Below are positions 26,684 through 33,869 of a stretch of 64,000 nucleotides of DNA, piece after piece. The first letter of the stretch is position 1; the number at the start of each line of letters is the position of its first letter. The stretch spans positions 1 through 64,000 of the forward strand of contig WOUZ01000008.1 in assembly GCA_009773165.1 (NCBI GenBank), written 5' to 3'. The notes beneath the pieces are model-generated. The model did no database searches. It was not told the origin of the DNA and saw only the letters and a program-made list of their open reading frames with translations. The translations under genes were made by a program, and so were the position numbers. Source of the DNA: Bacteroidota bacterium. Its GTDB lineage: Bacteria; Bacteroidota; Bacteroidia; Bacteroidales; F082.

Positions 26684-27865
26684 TTATACTTTGTCGAGAG
26701 CCTGTGAAAGGTCGGCTATAATATCTTCTATATCTTCAATTCCAACAGAAAGTCTAACCAACCCATCAGAAATGCCTGCGATTTTTTTTGCTTCCGACGA
26801 AAGTTTTGAGTGTGTCATACTTGCAGGATGTTGAATGAGCGTTTCAATTCCCCCGAGTGAAACAGCTAACAAGGCCATCTGAACACTGTTCATCATCCGC
26901 TTTCCAGCTTCGAGACCGCCATGCAAGCCGAAGCTGATCATAGCGCCGGGACCTTTCATCTGGCGCTTACCTAATTCATACTGGGGATGGGAAGTGAGGC
27001 CAGGATATAAAATCCATTCAACTTTCGGATGATTCTCGAGGAAAACAGCAACTTTCATGGCATTTTCCTGCGCTCTGTCGATGCGAATACCAAGCGTTTT
27101 CAGACCGCGACGTGTAAGCCAGGCCTGATGTGGATCCATATTGCAACCCATATTAACCATCACTGGCCGGAGACGGTCGTAATGTTCCTTGGTTTTCGCA
27201 ACTATCATCCCTGCAACAATGTCGGCATGACCGTTGATAAATTTGGTCATGGAGTGCAAAACCACACTAACACCATAGTCAAAAGGTTGCTGCAAATAGG
27301 GACTGCAGAAGGTATTATCAACGCATACCGGTATATTATGTTTTTTAGCAATAGCGACAACCGCTTCCAAATCGGTGATGCCGATGGTTGGGTTTGCCGG
27401 TGTTTCTAAAAAAATCAAACTTGTATTAGGCCTGATAGCATTTGCAACATTTATAGGATCAGTGGCATCAACAAATGTTGACTCGATACCAAATTTCACC
27501 CAGATGCTTTCAATGATAGCTCTTGAAGGACCATACAAAGCGTTGTGGGCTACAAGATGCTTCCCTTGACCTAAATAGGTCATATAAACTGTATTTACAG
27601 CAGCCATACCTGAGCTAACCGCAATACCACCATAGCCGTTTTCGAGTTTGGCCACGGCATGTTCCAAATCGTTTATGGTTGGATTTCCGATACGTGTATA
27701 GATATAGCCTTTTTCCTCACCTGAGAAGCAACGCGCTCCATGGTCGGCATCTTCAAAGCTGAAAGTTGAAGTTTGGTAAATTGGTGTAACGGCACTACCC
27801 AGCGGATCATCAATGATGCCGGCGTGCACTGCTTTGGAATTAAATCCAATTTGATCGTGATGCAT
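26684..27865 (-). CDS. Cys/Met metabolism PLP enzyme (methionine gamma-lyase / cystathionine gamma-lyase type)
   Basis: Fold-type I PLP enzyme of the trans-sulfuration family, 393 aa. Seen: TPIYQTSTF, GYIYTRIGNPTINDLE, VSSGMAAVNTV, ETPANPTIGITDLEAV, VDNTFCSPYLQQP and the PLP-lysine segment LHSMTKFINGHADIVAG. Overall it resembles methionine gamma-lyase. However, the active-site Cys of classical MGL, next to the PLP-stacking Tyr (YGC), is replaced by Pro113 (Y111-G112-P113). Cystathionine gamma-lyase or gamma-synthase activity is therefore as likely as methioninase. No sulfur-metabolism genes flank it. Confidence 0.88.
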   Translation of the reverse strand: MHHDQIGFNSKAVHAGIIDDPLGSAVTPIYQTSTFSFEDADHGARCFSGEEKGYIYTRIGNPTINDLEHAVAKLENGYGGIAVSSGMAAVNTVYMTYLGQGKHLVAHNALYGPSRAIIESIWVKFGIESTFVDATDPINVANAIRPNTSLIFLETPANPTIGITDLEAVVAIAKKHNIPVCVDNTFCSPYLQQPFDYGVSVVLHSMTKFINGHADIVAGMIVAKTKEHYDRLRPVMVNMGCNMDPHQAWLTRRGLKTLGIRIDRAQENAMKVAVFLENHPKVEWILYPGLTSHPQYELGKRQMKGPGAMISFGLHGGLEAGKRMMNSVQMALLAVSLGGIETLIQHPASMTHSKLSSEAKKIAGISDGLVRLSVGIEDIEDIIADLSQALDKV

Positions 27866-27885
27866 GATGAAAGTTTTAGAAAATC

Positions 27886-27919
27886 AAAAACCCCAAGATT
27901 ATTGCTCTCAATCTCAGGG
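27886..27919 (-). terminator. probable terminator between ferritin-like and PLP enzyme genes
   Basis: Minus-strand GCCC-TG-AGATT ... AATCT-TGGGG hairpin followed by TTTTTGATTTT. The stem is interrupted by small internal mismatches. It would end the ferritin-like transcript about 40 nt past its stop, but it also lies in the leader of the PLP enzyme gene, so a regulatory role is possible. Confidence 0.5.
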
Positions 27920-27961
27920 CTTTATTTAATATGTTTAAAATGGTTTGATAATGCGGGAGCG

Positions 27962-28468
27962 TTAAAAAGGCCAGAAGTTATTGTCGTTCCAGATTTGTTC
28001 TTTCAAATCTTCATTAAGCTTATGCAAAAGATGGTGATGACTTTTTTCCCAGTCAGCCAACATCTGATACATTTCTTTTTCGTTCAAATCAGTAGCTTCT
28101 TCAGCCCTCTGTGAATAAACGGCAATAGCCCTGTTTTCAAAATCAATGGCGGCAGAAATGGCAGCAGCTTCAAAACTAGCTGCAGAAATCTCTTTCTTAA
28201 TTTCATTGGAAAGGATCATTACTACATCTGCATCATCAACCTCCTGATGCTCATCAATTTTCAAAAACTCATGTGTTTTTTCAAAATGTACAAACTGGCG
28301 AGAAAGGAAATCAATATGAGCATCTTCTTCTTCAGCCATCATTTCGAAAATACGTTTTGCCGATTTACTTTCCGACTGGCGGGCAACCTGCGTGTAAAAG
28401 GCTTTACCTCTGCGTTCGAGTAATATTGCCGTTTTGAGAATATTAACAGCTTGGTTTGAAGCTTCCAT
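27962..28468 (-). CDS. ferritin-like diiron protein (rubrerythrin-type, no rubredoxin domain)
   Basis: A 168-aa four-helix protein. Two E-x-x-H pairs are visible (EEEDAH near residue 50 and WEKSHH near 143), together with upstream glutamates in ILLERRGKAFY and DFENRAIAVY. That is the ligand set of a ferritin/rubrerythrin diiron site. There is no C-terminal rubredoxin Cys pair. A role in iron handling or peroxide defence is inferred from the family. It is monocistronic, with a well-formed promoter. Confidence 0.85.
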   Translation of the reverse strand: MEASNQAVNILKTAILLERRGKAFYTQVARQSESKSAKRIFEMMAEEEDAHIDFLSRQFVHFEKTHEFLKIDEHQEVDDADVVMILSNEIKKEISAASFEAAAISAAIDFENRAIAVYSQRAEEATDLNEKEMYQMLADWEKSHHHLLHKLNEDLKEQIWNDNNFWPF

Positions 28469-28505
28469 AAAATTAGAGTTTTGAATATTGAATGTACTAC
28501 AGATG

Positions 28506-28534
28506 CAAAAATAGGTATTTTTTGCTTAAACAAA
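28506..28534 (-). promoter_or_regulatory. promoter of the ferritin-like gene
   Basis: Minus strand: TTTG (28531-28534), 17-nt spacer, TATTTTTG (28506-28513). Both boxes match the Bacteroidota -33/-7 pattern, and the -7 box lies 37 nt from the start codon. Confidence 0.65.
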
Positions 28535-28612
28535 ACCAAACATCAAAAAGTTACTTTCCATTAAAGTTATCCTAAATTAAGCTGACAAGCCATTCAATTG
28601 AAAGAATCGGCT

Positions 28613-28620
28613 TAACTTTG
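28613..28620 (+). promoter_or_regulatory. -7 box for the kinase-RapZ operon
   Basis: TAACTTTG fits TAnnTTTG and ends 21 nt before the ATG of the fusion gene. It is divergent from the ferritin-like promoter. Confidence 0.55.
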
Positions 28621-28641
28621 TAGTCCAACAAAAAAATATTC

Positions 28642-30090
28642 ATGCAACTTCATTCAATTGAAAATCAGCTACGGATGCTTTACAGGCAAACCTTTTCAAG
28701 TGAAGCCATTTCAATTGAAGCCATAGTTAATAGCGGCTCTCCGAGAAAGTATTTTAGAATATCTGGTGAAGAAGCTATTGTTATCGGCACTTTTAATGAA
28801 CTTATTGAAGAAAACAGGGCTTTTATAAGCATGGCCAGGTCACTTAGAAATTCCGGGTTCAACGTTCCTCAGGTGCTGGCTGTTTCTGAAAATGAATTAA
28901 TGTACTTTCAGCAAGACATAGGAGATATTTCTCTTTTTTCTAAGATTCAAAGCTCACGAAAAGATGACGATTTCATGGCTAGTATTGAGCCATTCTACAA
29001 AAAAGCACTGGAACATCTTGTTCGTCTACAGGTAGTTGGGAATGATCATGTTGATTATTCCAAAGCATGGCCGGCAGAACGATTCGATAAGCTTACCATC
29101 CTTGCTGATTTAAATTACTTCTTGTATTATTTTGTCAAACAGCAGCCCGATCTGGCAATCAACGAGCACCAGCTGCAACAGGAATTTGATCTTTTAGCTT
29201 CAATTATTGCAGATGTTCCTGCCGATTATTTTATGTATCGCGATTTTCAATCAAGGAATATACTACTGTTTAACAATGATTTATATTTCATTGATTTTCA
29301 AGGTGCTAGAAAAGGCCCCCTGCATTATGACCTTGTTTCACTTTTATATCAGGTTAAAGCTGCATTACCACAAGAAAAACGTAACGAACTTACTGATTTC
29401 TACATTGAAACACTTAAGCAACAAACCCAAATTGACGAATCCTTATTTAGAAAAGAGTTGCCCTATTTCATTTATTTACGACTCCTGCAAGTTTTAGGTG
29501 CTTATGGGTTCAGGGGACTTATACAAGGGAAGCAACATTTCATTGAAAGTATTCCTTATGCGATCCGTGAATTGGAAAAACAGTTGGAAATCAACCCTCT
29601 TCCAATTAATTTGCCAGTTTTAAATGGTCTTCTGAAAGCAATAATTGAACTTAAATCGCAATTTCCTGTACCGGTTCAGAACGCAAAGAACGAACTCAAA
29701 ATAGTAGTTAATAGTTTTTCCTTTCTAAAAGGTGGTATTCCACGCGATGACAGCGGAAACGGTGGAGGCTTCGTTTTTGACTGCCGGATTTTACCCAATC
29801 CGGGAAGATTTTCTGAATATGCTATGCTCACCGGATTAGATCAGAAAGTAATTGATTTTCTTGAAAAAGAAGCTGAAGTTCATTCATTTATGAACCACGC
29901 AAAACAAATTATCAATCAAGCAGTGGTAAACTATAAAAGCAGGAATTTTTCAAATTTAATGTTTAATTTTGGTTGCACAGGCGGACAACACCGCTCTGTT
30001 TTTTGTGCATCTATGATTTCTCAATGGCTTAAAATCGAATTTCCTGATTGTGAAGTCATCACCAGGCATATTGAACAATCAAAAAAGTAA
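28642..30090 (+). CDS. aminoglycoside phosphotransferase-fold kinase fused to RapZ C-terminal domain
   Basis: Two-domain protein of 482 aa. Residues about 1-330 form an APH-fold small-molecule kinase with catalytic loop MYRDFQSRNILL and metal-binding IDFQGAR, resembling the cell-wall amino-sugar kinase AmgK. Residues about 350-480 match the C-terminal domain of RapZ: VNSFSFLKGGIPRD, GFVFDCRILPNPGR and FNFGCTGGQHRSVF. In E. coli that domain binds glucosamine-6-phosphate and RNA. The RapZ P-loop domain is absent. A MurU-like nucleotidylyltransferase follows, which supports a MurNAc/GlcNAc kinase with amino-sugar sensing. Substrate and sensing are inference; the domain calls are well supported. 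Confidence 0.85.
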   Translation: MQLHSIENQLRMLYRQTFSSEAISIEAIVNSGSPRKYFRISGEEAIVIGTFNELIEENRAFISMARSLRNSGFNVPQVLAVSENELMYFQQDIGDISLFSKIQSSRKDDDFMASIEPFYKKALEHLVRLQVVGNDHVDYSKAWPAERFDKLTILADLNYFLYYFVKQQPDLAINEHQLQQEFDLLASIIADVPADYFMYRDFQSRNILLFNNDLYFIDFQGARKGPLHYDLVSLLYQVKAALPQEKRNELTDFYIETLKQQTQIDESLFRKELPYFIYLRLLQVLGAYGFRGLIQGKQHFIESIPYAIRELEKQLEINPLPINLPVLNGLLKAIIELKSQFPVPVQNAKNELKIVVNSFSFLKGGIPRDDSGNGGGFVFDCRILPNPGRFSEYAMLTGLDQKVIDFLEKEAEVHSFMNHAKQIINQAVVNYKSRNFSNLMFNFGCTGGQHRSVFCASMISQWLKIEFPDCEVITRHIEQSKK

Positions 30091-30094
30091 TCCT

Positions 30095-30220
30095 ATGTCG
30101 AAAAAGCTTTGTAAAAGTGATCATATAAAAAAAGGATCGAAAGACACCCATTTTACATGTAAGAAATGTGGTTTAAGTGCCAAAAAGGAAGAACATCTGT
30201 GCAAACCGGAAAAAGAATAA
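30095..30220 (+). CDS. 41-residue Cys-rich small protein (possible zinc ribbon)
   Basis: An ATG at 30095, 5 nt after the fusion-gene stop, opens a 41-codon ORF ending TAA at 30218-30220, 5 nt before the next gene's ATG. The product is very basic (start MSKKLCKSDHIKKGSK) with Cys at 6, 22, 25 and 38 and His at 10, 19 and 36; the central TCKKCG is a zinc-knuckle motif. The tight fit between two operon genes and the Cys/His pattern argue that it is real. Function unknown. It could bind zinc or nucleic acid. Confidence 0.7.
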   Translation: MSKKLCKSDHIKKGSKDTHFTCKKCGLSAKKEEHLCKPEKE

Positions 30221-30224
30221 ACGC

Positions 30225-30962
30225 ATGAAAAATCCTGTTTTCGCGATGGTTTTGGCGGCTGGCCTGGGTACGCGACTGAAGCAATTTACGCTTCATTCAC
30301 CAAAAGCGCTTCTCAAAATTAACGGGAGAACACTACTTGAAATTATTCTACTCAAATTAGCAAAGCAAGGGTTTACCGATGTGGTTATTAATGTACATCA
30401 TTATGCAGATCAAATTATCGATTTTGTAAATCAGCATAATTTTAACATTACTATTCACATCTCTGACGAAAGAAATGAATTGCTTGATACAGGAGGTGCA
30501 ATTGTGAAAGCACTTCCTCTTTTTCCTGCAAATCAACCAGTATTGGTTCATAACGTTGACATAATTACTGATTATGATCTAAGATCGCTGCGACAGGTTT
30601 TCATCGATTCAGGTGCTGATGGTGGTTTGTTAGTTCAAAACCGACATAGCAGCCGAAAACTTCTTTTCGATCAAAGCAATAATCTCATTGGATGGAAAAA
30701 TGAAAAAGAGTCCACATATAAATGGGTAGGCGATGCGCTTGAGACCTACAAACCTCTCTCATTCAGCGGCATTCACTTTTTTTATCCAGAGATCTTCAGC
30801 TCTTTCCCACATGGAAAAAGCTCAATAATCGACCTTTACCTTATTCTGGCTTCACTGAAAAAGATCGTTGGTATTCCAGCTCCCGAAGGGATTTGGTTTG
30901 ATGTTGGTAAAGCAGAAGAAATTCCCCTTATTGAAAAAACCTTCAATAATTTTACTGCATGA
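30225..30962 (+). CDS. sugar-phosphate nucleotidylyltransferase (MurU-like)
   Basis: A 245-aa nucleotidyltransferase of the GlmU/RfbA-type Rossmann-like fold. N-terminal signature MVLAAGLGTRLKQFTLHSPKALL; then INVHHYADQI, DTGGAIVKALPLF, VHNVDIITDYDL with metal-binding Asp, and GIWFDVGKAEEI. The length and the adjacent kinase match the AmgK-MurU pair that recycles MurNAc to UDP-MurNAc. A mannose- or glucose-1-phosphate substrate cannot be excluded. A GTG-started frame at 30177 overlaps the small Cys-rich ORF and is rejected in favour of the ATG at 30225. The stop overlaps the next start (ATGA). Confidence 0.85.
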   Translation: MKNPVFAMVLAAGLGTRLKQFTLHSPKALLKINGRTLLEIILLKLAKQGFTDVVINVHHYADQIIDFVNQHNFNITIHISDERNELLDTGGAIVKALPLFPANQPVLVHNVDIITDYDLRSLRQVFIDSGADGGLLVQNRHSSRKLLFDQSNNLIGWKNEKESTYKWVGDALETYKPLSFSGIHFFYPEIFSSFPHGKSSIIDLYLILASLKKIVGIPAPEGIWFDVGKAEEIPLIEKTFNNFTA

Positions 30963-33814
30963 ACAAGTCCGGTTTTATACAACGTTTAGCCAATTATATA
31001 CTTGAAAATCATGCAGATAAAACAGATCGTTTAAGAGTTGTTTTTCCAAATAAACGAGCTGCAATTTTTCTCAAAAAAGAATTGGCAGTTCAGGCAGGAA
31101 AAGCTATCTGGATGCCACGGATCGGCTCTGTTGAGGAAACTTTTTGTTCATGGTCGGGATATCAATCTGCCGATCCTCTTTCCATTGTTTTTGATTTGAT
31201 TGAGATCTATTTAAAAGAGAATTCGATTGAAAACAATTATTTTGAACAATTTGCAGGTTATGCCGCGCAAATAGCCAATGATTTCGATGAGATTGATCAC
31301 TATCTTGTTGATCCTGAAGAAATTTTCAATTACCTGTCAGAAGCAAAAGCATTGGAACTCTGGCATACGGATGGCAGTGATCTGACTTCTTTTGAAAAAA
31401 ACTATATCCAGTTTTTTAAGTCATTAAAATCCATTTATGCAGCTCTCTCTACAAAAATGGATCAGAAACAACAGGCATATTCAGGTGCAATTGCACGCAA
31501 GCTTGCCGAGATGCCCGAGAATGAACTACTCACAAAACCGCAGGAGCAATTCATAATTTTCGCTGGTTTCAATGCCTTGAGCCCAGCCGAAGAAGCGATA
31601 TACAGCATCCTTTATAAGAATAAAAAGGCAATTCTTTTATGGGATTTGGATAAATATTACTTGGAACCAAATCTTTTTGGGTTGCACGAAGCCGGTTTGT
31701 CTCTACGAAATTTCTTAAAAAAACACCCGAGACACCCATTGCTTTGGACCAATGATTTGCTTTTGACCGAACCAAAAATCATAAGGTTTATTGGGGTTCC
31801 CGGTCAAACAGGACAGGCTAAAGCGATGGGGTATTATCTTTCGTTAGAAGCAGACCAAAAAAAAGAAACTGGAAAAACTGCTATTGTTCTTTCAGATGAG
31901 AAGCTTCTTTTTCCAGTTCTAAACAGCATACCCGAAAGCATTGGAAACTTTAATGTTACAATGGGCATTCCATTTAACATCAGTCAGTTGTATACTTTCA
32001 TGCTACTTAATTTCGAGCTTGAAAATTCAATTATAGAGCGAAACAACCATCTTATTATTCCTTTGGACAAACTTATTGATATAATTCATCATGAAGTAAT
32101 TATAGCATTTCAGGATGAGGCTTCACTCCAAAAAATGCAACAACTTGCCAAAGCAATCCGTGCCGACGGGAACACTTATGTAACGTTGGATCGCTTTAAA
32201 GCTTTATCAGCCGGACTTGACCCTTCTTTGAAAGATTTTTTCAATATACTTTTAACCACTTCATCATTCGACATCAATAAAAGTCTGGAAAAAGGCATTG
32301 AACTGTTTGAGTGGTTGTTAAATTTTCTGCGGACAAGCAAAGAGGTTCAAAATAATCAGCTTTTAATCAATCAAACCATTGTGGCATTGCGTCTGTTGAG
32401 ACGATTGAAAAGTTTAACAGAAGATAAAAAAGACCTTTTCGACACAGAAGGGCTTCTTATTTTTGTGCGTCAACTCGCATCATTTTACACCATGCATTTC
32501 TTAGGTGAACCTTTGGAAGGAATGCAGGTGATGGGACTACTTGAAACAAGAAATCTGGATTTTTCCACTGTTCATTTGCTTTCAGTCAATGAAGGGATAA
32601 TTCCGGCTGATAAAAACCGTCAATCGCTCCTTCCTTTCGACATTCGGAAAACATATGATTTGCCAACTCATAATGAAAAACAAGCAATTTATGCTTTTCA
32701 TTTTTTTCACCTGTTGCAATATGCCAACGAGATAAATCTCTACTATAACACTGAATCTGATCCTCTTGGTGGTGGAGAAATGAGCAGGTTTATGTTACAG
32801 ATTAAATACGAGCTTACCAGGATAAATCCAAACATCCAATTTACTGAAGAGCTTTTTACCTATAAGGTACCTCCACAAAAACATGAGCGTGAGATATCAA
32901 TAGAGAAGACCCCTCAGGCTATTGAAAAACTTAAAAAAAGACTTTCAGAAGGACTTTCTCCAACCAGCTTGTCGCGTTTTATAAGTTGTCCATTGCAGTT
33001 TTATTGGCAGGATGTTTTAAAAATTGATGAAGATGACACACAAGAAAGTGGCATTGGGTTGAATCAGATGGGTACCGTGATTCATAAAACACTCGAACTG
33101 CTTTATCAACCCTATCTGGGCTCCACGCTGCAAAAAAATGAATTAATTGAAATGCAACAAAGGCTCGAATCGTTGCTAACACAATGCTTTCAGGAAAAAT
33201 TTCCTGGTGTTATTCTTGAGGAAGGAAGAAATAAAATTGCTTACACGGTCTCGTTGCAGTTTATCAGCAAATTAATTGACAGCGAAATACATACAGTAAG
33301 CAACCAACTTCTGGTAGTAAAAGAACAAGAGCAAAAACTGGTAGCTTCGTTTGAAATTGAAGGCACAAAAATCCAATTGAAGGGTACTATCGACCGTATC
33401 GACCAACTAAGTCAAAACCATAGAATTATCGATTACAAAACAGGAAAAGTAGCTTTGAAAGATATAAATGTTTCAACTTTCGAAGACTTTCTTGACCCCG
33501 ATAAATCCAAAGGATTGCAACTTGCTGTTTACACGCTTCTCTACCTTTTGAATAACCCACATGTAGTTAAAATGCCTGTAGCAGGTATTTTTAGTCTAAG
33601 GCAATCATCCAAAGGGCTGATGGAAGCCATGTTTCCCGAAACTTCAGGAAAGGAAGATTTTATCTTAAATATGACAGAAACTCTTCATACCATTTTCAAT
33701 GAGCTTTTAGATCCACTTACTCCTTTTGTTCAAACTCAAGAGAAAGACAGGTGTGTGAATTGTCCTTACCGCGTCATTTGCAAGCGGGATAAAAAAAGAG
33801 AGAACAGCTATTAA
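30959..33814 (+). CDS. AddB-like PD-(D/E)XK nuclease with Fe-S staple
   Basis: A 951-aa protein. The N-terminal two thirds resemble an inactivated UvrD-family helicase such as AddB (VVFPNKRAAIFLKKEL, then IAILSDE-like and VHLLSVNEGIIPADKNRQSLLPFDIR motifs). The C-terminal nuclease has D-x-x-D in GTIDRIDQL followed by RIIDYKTGKV, the PD-(D/E)XK core. Cys677 (ISCPLQFYW) with Cys932, Cys935 and Cys941 (CVNCPYRVIC) matches the four-Cys [4Fe-4S] staple of AddB nucleases. A role in DNA double-strand break processing is inferred. Its AddA-type helicase partner is not in the window. Confidence 0.87.
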   Translation: MNKSGFIQRLANYILENHADKTDRLRVVFPNKRAAIFLKKELAVQAGKAIWMPRIGSVEETFCSWSGYQSADPLSIVFDLIEIYLKENSIENNYFEQFAGYAAQIANDFDEIDHYLVDPEEIFNYLSEAKALELWHTDGSDLTSFEKNYIQFFKSLKSIYAALSTKMDQKQQAYSGAIARKLAEMPENELLTKPQEQFIIFAGFNALSPAEEAIYSILYKNKKAILLWDLDKYYLEPNLFGLHEAGLSLRNFLKKHPRHPLLWTNDLLLTEPKIIRFIGVPGQTGQAKAMGYYLSLEADQKKETGKTAIVLSDEKLLFPVLNSIPESIGNFNVTMGIPFNISQLYTFMLLNFELENSIIERNNHLIIPLDKLIDIIHHEVIIAFQDEASLQKMQQLAKAIRADGNTYVTLDRFKALSAGLDPSLKDFFNILLTTSSFDINKSLEKGIELFEWLLNFLRTSKEVQNNQLLINQTIVALRLLRRLKSLTEDKKDLFDTEGLLIFVRQLASFYTMHFLGEPLEGMQVMGLLETRNLDFSTVHLLSVNEGIIPADKNRQSLLPFDIRKTYDLPTHNEKQAIYAFHFFHLLQYANEINLYYNTESDPLGGGEMSRFMLQIKYELTRINPNIQFTEELFTYKVPPQKHEREISIEKTPQAIEKLKKRLSEGLSPTSLSRFISCPLQFYWQDVLKIDEDDTQESGIGLNQMGTVIHKTLELLYQPYLGSTLQKNELIEMQQRLESLLTQCFQEKFPGVILEEGRNKIAYTVSLQFISKLIDSEIHTVSNQLLVVKEQEQKLVASFEIEGTKIQLKGTIDRIDQLSQNHRIIDYKTGKVALKDINVSTFEDFLDPDKSKGLQLAVYTLLYLLNNPHVVKMPVAGIFSLRQSSKGLMEAMFPETSGKEDFILNMTETLHTIFNELLDPLTPFVQTQEKDRCVNCPYRVICKRDKKRENSY

Positions 33815-33815
33815 A

Positions 33816-33846
33816 TTTGCATTAGCCTATAGTATTTGTATATTTG
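33816..33846 (+). promoter_or_regulatory. promoter of the first hybrid histidine kinase
   Basis: TTTG (33816-33819), 19-nt spacer, TATATTTG (33839-33846), then ATG at 33870. Both boxes and the spacing fit the Bacteroidota consensus, the clearest example in this window. Confidence 0.7.
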
Positions 33847-33869
33847 CTTAGGAAATTACGCTTTTAAAT

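Noticed and set aside
28642-30090. Aminoglycoside-resistance phosphotransferase
   Set aside because: The kinase fold is shared, but the RapZ domain fusion and MurU-like neighbour point to amino-sugar metabolism.
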